Below are positions 36,101 through 45,571 of a DNA stretch of 64,000 bases, in pieces. The DNA lies in the NCBI GenBank assembly GCA_949130495.1, contig OX422207.1, positions 374,625,868 through 374,689,867 of the forward strand, read 5' to 3'. A model generated the notes under the pieces. That model had not been told where the DNA came from, made no database searches, and saw nothing but the letters and a program-made list of their open reading frames with translations. The translations under genes were made by a program, and so were the position numbers. Source of the DNA: Sambucus nigra. Its lineage: Eukaryota; Streptophyta; Magnoliopsida; Dipsacales; Adoxaceae. The first letter of the stretch is position 1. Each line of letters begins with the position of its first letter.

Positions 36101-36985
36101 GAAAATGTTAAATCATTATTGTGTGCCAATTTTTATATGAAGGATTTGGGTGAAGCTAGTGTAATATTAGGAATTAATATTACTAAATCGGGAAAGGGGC
36201 TTTCTTTGGATCAATCTCATTACATTGAGAAAGTTCTAAAGAAATACAATTACTTTGACTGCAAACCTGCTAGTACCCCATTTGATCCTAGTGTAAAGTT
36301 ATTTAAGAACACTGGCGACAGTGTAAACCAAAATGCTTATGCAAGCATTATTGGTAGCTTACGTTATGCTACAGATTGCACTAGACCAGACATAGCTTTT
36401 ACCAGTAGACCTAGTATGGAGCATTGGCATGCTATTGAGAGGGTCATGCGGTACCTTAAAATGACGATGAACCTCAGATTACACTATAATAAGCATCCCG
36501 CTGTCCTTGAAGGATTTAGTGATGCTGATTGGAACACCCTATTTGATGATTCTAAGGCTACTAGTGGATATATATTTAGTATCGCTAGTGGTGCAGTTTC
36601 ATGGAAATCTAAGAAACAAACTATTTTTGCTCAATCCACTATGGAGTCTGAGATGATAGCACTAGCTACTGCTAGTGAAGAGGCAGGTTGGTTAAGAAAC
36701 CTCCTGTCAGATATCCCATTATGGGAAAGACCAATACCAGCCGTTTTGATTCATTGTGCTAGTACCGCGGCTATTGCAAAAGTAGAGAACCGTTATTATA
36801 ACAATAAGAAACGACAAATACATCGTAAGCATAGCACTGTTAGAGAATTCATTTCTACGGGTGCTGTGAGGGTGAATCATATACGCTCTGAACAGAACTT
36901 AGCTGATCCTTTGACAAAAGGACTAGTTAGGGAGAAGGTGTGGAACACCTCGAAAGGGATGGTACTAAAGCTCTTGGATAAATGA
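33153..36985 (+). pseudogene. Ty1-copia gag-pol, broken
   Basis: Gag starts at ATG 33153; domains follow in copia order. A gag N-terminal domain runs to 33688, then a zinc knuckle near 33940. The protease motif D-A-G-A is near 34080. Integrase has catalytic D (H-S-D-I, about 34640), D (R-S-D-R, about 34825) and E (A-E-R-K-N-R, about 34936). Reverse transcriptase has Y-V-D-D near 36055; RNase H has D-A-D-W near 36520 and ends with D-P-L-T-K-G. Damage seen: frameshifts near 33330, 33675 and 35695, a TAA stop at 35407-35409, an apparent short in-frame loss after D-I-A-F near 36405, Tyr for the second Cys of the zinc knuckle, and Ala for Ser/Thr in the protease motif. It cannot make a working polyprotein. 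Confidence 0.95.
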
Positions 36986-37523
36986 GTCATTTGTGATGGT
37001 AACCCAACATATAGGGCGGAGATCCCAAGAAATATGTTCAAAGGGTAATAACAAGTCACAAGTGATATGGGTTGAATCATGCTATTATTAATTAATATAG
37101 AACGGGGTATTACTCCGAGTCCATCCCTATGGAGCATGATATCCTGAAGCGAGTTAAGGATGAGTTATTATAACTCTTAATGAGGTTTATATCTCTATTT
37201 TGAGTGGGGTACTTAGCCACAGGAGTATTCTTGATAGAGTCACCTATGTGAATGTGGAAGTGTGGTCGCTACCTATGGATATTTTGGGCAAATTCCTAAA
37301 GCTTTCACTATACTGGGATAGAAGCACATGGCCGTAACGTGCTGACTATTAGAACTACACCGAAGTAGGGTTGTGTGTGGGATGGTATCAGAGATAGAGT
37401 TCAAAACTACGGTTACTCTAGTATATTCTAAATCATCTTTCAAGTCGAAAGACACATTTTCTTATGCACAATTCTATGAATTATTGCTCGATAAAATATT
37501 TTCAAATTTTGCAAGTGGGGGAT

Positions 37524-38457
37524 TGTTGGTAACAGCTCCTAGCTAGCTGTTAAACAGCTCACGGCTGATGAGTTGCAAAGTTAGAAAATGCCTTGTGCCC
37601 TTTGTCCCGCATCGGTAAGTTTACTAAAATGAGTTGGGTATATTTACAATTTATTTGGAACAAATGGACAAGCCCTTTACGCATTAGATGTTTTGTGTGT
37701 ATGGGTGGGGGACTTATTAGGTCAAGTCACACACGCGCGCGCGTCGCCGCCACCGCCATCCGCCCGGCCCGTGCCCGTGTCCAGGTCCTGGGTCTTGGGC
37801 TCATTAAGAAATAATTTTTTGGACAAATAAATTGATGATTTTTTGGGCTTAAAAGTAATTATTAACGGTAATTTTTTTTGGAATAAAAACGTGATTATTA
37901 ACAGTTGAAAAATTCCACCAACTGCAAACGTTTTCCGAAATTTTCTCTCCCACTTGACCCACGTTTTTGCCCATTAACGTTGATAATTTTTCGCAATAAA
38001 AATGAGGTTAATACCTCCGTTTTTCACAACAATTCTCACAGAAATAAAAAACCCTCCTACTGCAACTGCTATCCAAATTTTCTCTACACACATAAACGAA
38101 AAAATAATTATTCTTCCCTTGAATAATTATTACATCACATAAATGATTAATCATACCCCAGATTAATTATATTTTCAGATTCGAGCAATATATATAACTG
38201 AATGGGTGTTCATTGAACGAATTGGATTGTGCTACCAATTCATACTTTCTTGGACGTTGTTTTATCCTGGGGATGACGAGGCTATTGAGACTGTCGGCAC
38301 AATTTGGGCAGAACAGCGAAACACCTTAAAAAACTCAGCCATATTTATAGACTGTCCAGTTTCGGATTTCTTATATTTTTTCGACCTCGGTTTATCAGCT
38401 CCTAACTGAGTAATTTCATTCCTTATTTACTTTTGCATTTAAATTGCTGCTACAACA
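37524..38457 (+). repeat. Outer copia 3' LTR
   Basis: 934 bp from TGTTGGTAAC to GCTACAACA, directly after the polypurine tract. It is followed by the target duplication CTTCT. Divergence from the 5' LTR by eye is modest, but more than a very recent insertion would show. Confidence 0.95.
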
Positions 38458-38839
38458 CTTCTTATCATAATCATATTGCCCTAAGCCCTCAAAAATTACC
38501 GTGAAGACATAGAAACGTTCTAAAAAGCCTTGACACATAATATAAACATGGAAAAATAGTTGATTATAAAAACTATTAGGGTCAGTTAGATTGGAGTTGA
38601 TTTCTTGTTTTAACTCAATTATCTATTTTGTAGTGTATGATTTTAAATACTTTATATGAAAACAATGGTTATAAATATTAAAATTTCTCCATAGTTTTAT
38701 CACTTTTCATGGCAAACACTTCTTAGCCACGCGTCAATCAATTGATTTTCATGAAAAACTCCAAAAGTTAGATCAATCTACGATTTTCATATATTCTCCA
38801 ATTAATAGGAGCGCACAGAATGATGTAATATTTGAGTAC

Positions 38840-39118
38840 CTCGTTTTGATCCCAGAGGTCGCTGAACATGATGGGTTGACCAGAAGCAGTGAAGATGCTA
38901 ACGTCACCCAGGATATGACCGATGGTTTGGGGTTGGGGTTGGGTGGTGGAAGAAGAAGCTTTGGCGAGTAGAGAAGATGATTGTTGTGCATTTAGTTTGT
39001 GGGTAGAAATGGAATAGGAAGGGATAGAGAGAGATTGGGAAGGGAAGAGTGAGCGGTGAGACGATGGAAAAGAAAGACAAGTGGATTGGAGGAACGTTAG
39101 CGTTTGTAGGGATGCCAT
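38840..39118 (-). CDS. AAED1: AAED1-like thioredoxin-like protein, exon 1
   Basis: Exon 1 encodes 93 residues from ATG at 39118 to donor GAG|GTACTC. The first about 55 residues are Ser/Thr/Leu-rich and poor in acidic residues, as in a chloroplast transit peptide. They are followed by I-G-H-I-L-G-D-V-S-I-F-T-A-S-G-Q and M-F-S-D-L-W-D-Q-N-E, the conserved start of the AAED1-like domain. The exon ends in phase 0 and joins smoothly to exon 2 (G-I-A-V-V-A-L-L-R-H-F-G). The frame and splice donor are intact. The protein is expected in the chloroplast as a thiol-dependent redox enzyme; its substrate is not known from sequence. A MULE begins 30 bp upstream, so transcription may be disturbed. Confidence 0.9.
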
Positions 39119-39156
39119 TGTTATCCGCTACTCAATTTGTAACTTGCAATATGTAA

Positions 39157-39790
39157 GGCCGGTTTAATTGTGGAAAACATTTTCATGTTGTTTTCATTTT
39201 TCTATTTTCATCTCCATTTTCACTTTTTAATTTTTCCTAGAAAATTTTAAAAATTAGAAAATCCGTTCATTTATTAAAAATATAAGATTATTTTTTACAT
39301 GTTAATATTCAAAAATTGAAAAATTTGTTCAAAAACTAAAAAATAACAAATTCATAAAATCAACTAATCAACCACTAATTACAAACACTAGGTACATTTT
39401 GTGCAAGATATGATGAGAGATTGAGCTTGTCAAAATTGTGATCAAACCTTCGATAAGAGTAATAAGATGTCTAAACATGCGATCAAAGAAATGAGATAAA
39501 AGAAATGTGATGAGAGAAATGGATCTCCACGTATATTAAGTGATAGAGATGGATATACGGTTTCCACTTTTAAAATGGAATGGGAGAAATGGTCCCTCTT
39601 TTAAAACAAAAAGCTAGACTACATAAAAAAGATGTTTTCGAGTTTTATAGAAAATTAGAAAAATAAAAAAAAATAGAAAATTATTTTTCAATTTGAAAAA
39701 ATGTCTTATTTGAATACATTCTCTATTTTCTACCTGGACATAAAACGTTTTCTGGAAAATGCCATCATTTTTCTACAACTAAACGGCCCC
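39157..39790. mobile_element. PIF/Harbinger-like MITE inside the MULE target duplication
   Basis: The ends GGCCGGTTTAATTGTGGAAAA and (reverse complement of the right end) GGGGCCGTTTAGTTGTAGAA are imperfect inverted repeats. Flanking triplets TAA (39154-39156) and TGA (39791-39793) fit a TAA target duplication with one change. Removing the element makes the 9-bp MULE duplication adjoin the MULE terminus exactly, which supports the boundaries. AT-rich and non-coding. Confidence 0.75.
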
Positions 39791-40512
39791 TGAGAGTTTT
39801 TAACCCCTATGGCGCTTAAATTATGTTTGTTGTACCAATTCAGCCCTTAAACAAAAAAAAGTGATCAATTCAGTCCCCAAACAATGACATTAAAACCTCC
39901 TATTAGTATTCTATTAACTTTTAACAGATTGCAAGAGTTGGTTCAAGACATGGGGTTTCCCTCCTTTTGCAAGCCAAAAACCTCAAATAACAAAACAAAC
40001 ATACATGTTTTCATCCCCACTAAACACCACATCTTAACTCAGCAAAAATCCTCCCAAAAGCAGCTAAAATTAAGAGAAAATAATGGGCAATACAGAGTAG
40101 AAAAACAATTCAAAAATGCATGCCGACACTTTCATATTATTAATAAATGGAATCAAACACAATAACCAACACCTTCATAACTTTCATTTCATTGATATCC
40201 CAACTACCCAACACAACCATAGTGATCCATCTTTCCAAAATGTGCACCATCAACATAGAGTCTTACAAAAAAATATTTACATTAACTCCAATAGTAAACT
40301 TCACAAAAATTAATAACCTCCATAACTAATCTTCACACAAAAGCTAAACTCCATACACTAAACTTCACAAAAATAATTTTTCTCCAAACACTATCCAAAA
40401 AATAGGATGCGAGTGTTGGATATCTAACCTCAAGGCTACTATAGGGTGGGGGGGGCTCATAACCTGTGTTTAAACATGTAAATAATAATTAGGCACATTT
40501 CGTTGTTGTTAA

Positions 40513-43398
40513 TCAATTCATCAAAATTAAAATGTAAAAAAATAATCTTACAGGTAATTTACTCAATCCACAATTAGTTTGTGAACTCCTAAATGGTGTG
40601 GATGTAGATGCTCTATCATTATTCTTCTTAGCAAAAGTTCTAGTGTTGTGGCCACTATTTCCACAATACCTATGAGTCATCACAATTCTTTGTTTTCGTA
40701 GCTTCAACTTTTTCTTTTCTTCCCTTTCACCATGTTCCTTTCTTCTATTTTTCTTTGCCCTCCCGAGTTGAATCTCAATTAATGGCTCCATTACTTGCCT
40801 CTTTTTGGACTTTGGCCACAATTCATCACCATTTATTGGGGCAATTATATTCTTATATGCTTTTAGATAACTTTCCTTTGTGTAGCAAACATCCACGTAA
40901 TTTTCAAGACTCTCTTCTTCTAAATATGATTGCAGCAATTCCGTGGTTGCAAGGAATACCACTTAGTTGCCATCTCCTGCAACTACAACTTTTTTCCATT
41001 AAATTCACCATAAACTGCACATTTGGTCCTATAACTTAGACCACTTGATTCTTCCATCAATCTCTCTAACTTTTACTGGATTTTAGGACAAATTAAACCT
41101 GGATACCTCCTCATTTTGTCTCGATCGCTCTTTACCCTAACATCAACAATTTTCTAATAGTCTCCATCAATGTTATAATTGGTTTGTCTCTAGCTTCTGA
41201 AATGAATGCATTCCATACCTAACAGTGGTTGTTAAGAAGAATATCACACTTTGGATTTGAGAAGAAGTAAGCCCTCGACCAATGCTATGGGGAGGCACCT
41301 TTATCAATCCATTTATATGCTTCTTCATTTACTGCCATCAATTCAGCCATGTATTTGCTAAAGTATTCCAAAGTGGTTGCCCTTGCACACCTCCAAAACA
41401 TGTCCTTCAATAATTTTTCGAAAAAGTCTTTTTAAAGTTGTTTGTGATGGTGCCTTACACAAAATCTATGACTGCAATGAGGAACAATTCTCTATAATAC
41501 CTTAATTAACCCCTGCATGAAACAATTTACAACATTAAGTCAGTTAATAAGTGCATATTACACTGAGTATTACAATTGTAATATGCATATTACAGTTACT
41601 GTTATAATATACATATTAACAGTTAACTGTTATAATATGCATATTACAACTGTAATATGCATATTGCAGTGAGTATTACAACTGTAATATGCATATTACA
41701 GTTAATTGTTGTAATATTACTGTAATTGATGTAATATTACAGTGAGTATTACTATTGTAATAATATGCATATTACAATTAATATATACGGATGTAATATG
41801 CATATTACAACTGTATAAACTCTAAGATTATATACAGTTACCTTTTGTTGGTCGGACATGAAAGTGTAGTTGAATTGGTTATTAATCCATATGTCATTAT
41901 AAAGTAGCCCAACAAACCAACCCCCGTGTTTTCTTATTTTCCTTTTCCACCACTGCATATGCAATAGGCCAAATTCCATTATTTGTATCAATAACAACTG
42001 CTGAAAGAAATTGTCTGGGGTAAGATCCTTTCAAGAAGCAACCATCCAAACATATCAAGGGTCTACAAGCATATAAAAAACCTTCCTAATATGGTGAAAG
42101 ACTATAATACATCCTCATAAACCTTAAATCCATACCAGGTGAACCCTCTGCGTAATAAACTCTCAAAGTTGTACTGCTCCTTATGACATCCCTTAACCTT
42201 TATTTTTGCCTTCCTCTTTGCTTTGTAATCTTGGACTTTGGAAACACCAACCTTAAAATCCCTCTTCATAGTCTCTCTAAAGGCCTTTATAGGTAACTTA
42301 GTGTTGGACCTAATGGTTTTCAAGTATTTATTTGATAACCACGTTGAAGTCACATTTATATTTTGATATGAAGGCCTGCATATATTGTGCTTATTGTTCA
42401 ATGATTTGACTTGAAGTGAATCTTTCCCTTACACCTTTGAAGCATAAATTTTCCACTCATATGGTAGCACAGAACCTGCTTTAACCCTCCACTTTTCATT
42501 TTTTTTAAATTTAATCTTTTTGTTATTCACAACTGAATACTCTCTAATAGCTTTCCTCAATTGTTCTGCATTTGCAAATACTTAGCCAATATAAAATGAG
42601 GGGTATTTAAGTCCCTATCGGGATTCCACTCGGGGTACCTAATAGTCTTTGGTTTGACATTTTCTAACTCATCTCAAGAAGAAGATAAACTCAAAAGTTC
42701 ATTTGAATTCTCATAATCAGACCACTCATTATATCATTAACGCTATTGAGTAATTGTTATCATTCAAACTAAGATAATAAACATCAACTTCATTAAAACC
42801 ATCAACACTCAACTGATTGTCAACAATATTTGCATCAACAAGAAAATCATCACTCAAATCAAAATCTGAATCTTCTATCTCATTCCCTACATTACCCTCA
42901 TCATTACTTCCTTGTTCATCATTAAACTCTTCAACATGCACAAAATAGACATCAATGACCCTATATGTAAGAACATATTTAATCATGTCTAATATATCCA
43001 TATCCTGCTCAAGTGGTTTTAACCCAATATTTACTTTTAGATAGGAATCCTATACCAATTTAGATATATAAGAGCACAACCCAATTCTCCACCCATAAAA
43101 TTAATTTCATGAATAGAAACCTTGTTTGGGTCAACACAATCAACAAAATTAACCCAACCACTAACATATTTCCCGGGGTTTTCAAGAATTTTTCCCCTAT
43201 GATATAACCTAATACTAACGTATGGACAATGCTTGGCTGAAATGCAAAAAATATATGAAGAAATCAATAAAAAAAAACCAATACTTGAAGAACATTGTAG
43301 AAAACCTAATACAAATGATATGAAAACTAAAAAACCATACCATAATCCTTGTTAGGGTTCACCAATACATCATGAACTTGCCTCAAACGCCATTCCAT
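40513..43398 (-). pseudogene. MULE transposase (MURA-like), broken
   Basis: The gene starts near 43398 (M-E-W-R-L-R-Q-V). An N-terminal PB1-like segment at 43037-43267 (Y-H-R-G-K-I-L-E-N-P) and an acidic linker at 42729-43001 follow. Next come the K-A-F-R-E-T-M-K-R-D region (42102-42401) and part of the MULE catalytic domain with W-G-W-F-V-G-L-L. An intron at 41513-41841 precedes H-R-F-C-V-R-H. The SWIM zinc finger C-S-C-R-R-W-Q-L-S-G-I-P-C-N-H lies near 40960. A C-terminal knuckle near 40650 has lost its first and last Cys (H-R-Y-C...H-N-T-R-T-F). Several stops and frameshifts interrupt it. Confidence 0.92.
41555..41815. repeat. Palindromic-unit minisatellite in the MULE transposase intron
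   Basis: Six copies of the self-complementary ATATGCATAT (41581, 41635, 41655, 41687, 41763, 41796) are spaced by TTACAACTGTA-like linkers and GAGTATTAC variants. The array lies inside the predicted intron 41513-41841. On the minus strand this has a GTAACT donor and a CATGCAG acceptor. Confidence 0.85.
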
Positions 43399-43682
43399 AT
43401 CTACAAAAAACTACCGATTCAGGATTATAGTCGAATTGATTTGGGAACTAGGGTTTTTGGAGAGGAGGCATCATTTTTTTCTTTTCTTTTTTGGTGTTTA
43501 GAGTTGAGCTATTGAAAAAAATTAGGCAAAGTCGTTTATTTCTAATGGGGCATTGACAGAAGGGTGTGCAAAGTGGTAATGTCATTGTTTGGGGGCTGAA
43601 TTGGTTATTTTTTGGGGGGGGGACTGAATTGGTTCAATAAACATAGTTTAGGGGCCATAGGGGTTAAAAACTCAATATCTAA

Positions 43683-43963
43683 TATATATATATATATATA
43701 TATAAAATAAGTTACAAGTGTGTTTTTACTGTTTCATAAGTTTATAAGACAATTTGTGGTTAGGATGGAAGCCACATAGGCACGAAATGGAGCGCTGAGA
43801 TTACTCTTGACCGATGACAGCCATCTGCGTCTCCCCTTCTCTCTCCCCCACGTGATAGTAGCATAAAGACCCACGTGAACCTACAATATCTCTTCTCGAG
43901 CCTCTAAATCTCACCCACCCCATTAATTGTCTCGATCGTCTCAATCTCTCTGCCTCACGCCTC
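43683..43963 (-). promoter_or_regulatory. Likely native promoter of the AAED1-like gene
   Basis: Directly beyond the MULE's right target copy is a (TA)n tract (about 43682-43704), followed outward by two G-boxes CACGTG (43849-43854 and 43872-43877). Before the MULE landed, the TA tract would have been about 40-60 bp upstream of the AAED1-like start codon. The paired G-boxes would suit a light- or stress-responsive chloroplast gene. On the other side, CT-rich leader-like DNA points away, so the region may also drive a plus-strand gene. Inference from layout and motifs only. Confidence 0.45.
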
Positions 43964-43966
43964 TAA

Positions 43967-44900
43967 GGGTCCGTTTGATAGAAAACTGGGAAAATGCAAA
44001 TGATTCCAGGACATTTGATTCCAGGGCAAACAATTCCAAGGCAAATGAATATTTTCCAACTTGTGTCTGTTTGATACAAGTTGGAAAATCATCAATTTTC
44101 CACATTTTCTATCAAACGCAAAAGCTGAAAAATAGATATAAAAGTGGAAAATTTGTTTACGGAATATATATATATATAATAAATATATATTATTAAATAT
44201 ACAAAATATATGAATATATATTATATTATTTGCGGAATATATATTCCATATATACAAAATATATGAATATATATTATATTATTTGCGGAATATATATATT
44301 CCGAAAATTAATATAATTTGCGGAATATATACATTCCGTAAATTATTATTAATTTTCGGAATATTCATGTATTTTGTATATTTTTTCGGAAATTAATAAT
44401 AATTTACGAAATATATATATTCCGCAAATAATATAATAATTTAATAATATATTTAATATATGAATATATTTCGTAAATAAAATATTATATTTTCATAGAT
44501 TTTGTACATTTAATAATATAAAAATCTATTATATTATTAAACATAAAATATTTTTATATTATTAAATGTACAAAATCTATTAAATATAAAAAATCTATGA
44601 AAATATAATATATTATTTACGAAATATATGAATATATATTATATTATATACTGAATATACTAAATATATATTATTTACAGAATATATACATAATATTATA
44701 TTCTGTATATATGTAAATTATATCTATACTAAATATATATTATTTACAGAATATATACATATATATTATGTATTTATGAATATATACATATATATAATAT
44801 ATGTATACAATATAATATGTCTGTATATATACATATATATAATATATGTATACAATATAATATACACATACATATACAATATGAATATATATACAGAATA

Positions 44901-44951
<51 letters not shown>

Positions 44952-45553
44952 GTATATATTATAGATGTATATATACAGACATATTATATTGTATACGTAT
45001 ATTATATATATGTATATATACAGAATATAATATACATATAGATAATATATATGTATATATTTTGTAAATAATATATATTAAATATAAGGAATATATGAAA
45101 TATACAAAATTTACGAAATATAAACATATATTAAATATATGAATTATATAAATTATATAAATGTACGAAATATATATAAATATACGAAATATACGCAATA
45201 TACATATATGTGCTAAAATATATAAAATATACGAATATATATTAAAATATACGAAATATATATATTTATATATTTATTAACAATATATATTTATCTATTT
45301 ATGAAATATATAGAGTTATAAAAAAAAATTGGTTTCAAGTGATTTGCCACCCAAAGGTGGCAAACAAAAACCTGACCCCCTCAAAGAATTGAATTCCACC
45401 CTAGGGTGGCAAATTGTGCTTAAGGGGTGTTGTACATAGAAAACAAATTCGAGGGCAAATTAAGGCTATCAAACAGCCTAAAAGCTGGAAAATACCAGAA
45501 TTTTGCAACTTTTGAGAATTTGCCTTGGAATTTTTGTGCTATCAAACGGACCC
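43967..45553. mobile_element. PIF/Harbinger-type element with TAA target duplication
   Basis: The ends GGGTCCGTTTGATAG and CTATCAAACGGACCC are exact inverted repeats, flanked by TAA (43964-43966 and 45554-45556). The unoccupied site is preserved nearby: CCTCTAAATCTCACCCACCC at 43906 shows the same sequence uninterrupted, supporting a TAA duplication. Subterminal DNA repeats TTGGAAAAT and CCAGGACATTT-type motifs. No transposase is encoded. Most of the length is AT repeat. Confidence 0.9.
44160..45310. repeat. Expanded AT-rich tandem repeat tract
   Basis: About 1.15 kb of variants of ACGGAATATATAT, (TA)n, TATACATATATA and ATACGAAATATA, confined within the Harbinger-type element. Open frames reading Tyr-Ile repeats here are artefacts of composition. 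Confidence 0.95.
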
Positions 45554-45571
45554 TAAATCTCACCCACCCAT

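Larger units (their letters stand above)
26802..38457 (+). mobile_element. Ty1-copia retrotransposon, plus strand, split by a nested element
   Basis: The element is bounded by the exact 5-bp duplication CTTCT (26797-26801 and 38458-38462). Its LTR begins TGTTGGTAACAG and ends GCTACAACA, with 5-bp inverted tips. In the left LTR the first base has mutated to G. The 5' LTR is in two pieces (26802-26833 and 32207-33127) because another element inserted 32 bp from its start. A polypurine tract AAGTGGGGGAT precedes the 3' LTR. I saw no canonical initiator-Met primer site after the 5' LTR. It lies in intron 1 of the AAED1-like gene, in the opposite orientation. Confidence 0.95.
24577..38839 (-). other. 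Giant intron 1 (14.3 kb) of the AAED1-like gene
   Basis: The intron runs from donor GAG|GTACTC beside exon 1 to the acceptor beside exon 2. About 11.66 kb of it is the nested copia complex at 26802-38457; without it the intron would be about 2.6 kb. The 5'-most 380 bp and 24577-26800 are ordinary AT-rich or unassigned DNA. Both splice signals next to the exons look intact. Confidence 0.82.
39794..43673 (-). mobile_element. Mutator-like element (MULE) with about 100-bp TIRs
   Basis: The left end starts GAGTTTTTAACCCCTATGG and the right end is its reverse complement; similarity continues for about 100 bp (…CAATTCAG…CAAACAATGACATT). The 9-bp target duplication is AATATGTAA (39148-39156) versus AATATCTAA (43674-43682), one mismatch. 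The left copy is separated from the terminus by the Harbinger MITE. The interior holds a broken transposase gene on the minus strand. The insertion lies 30 bp upstream of the AAED1-like start codon. Confidence 0.92.

Noticed and set aside
41555..41815. Spaced palindromic repeats resembling a CRISPR array
   Set aside because: Plant nuclear context, units of only about 10 bp with variable spacing, inside a transposase intron; no cas genes.
44817..45198. Open frames rich in Tyr and Ile on both strands
   Set aside because: They lie in the AT tandem repeat tract and simply read the repeat.
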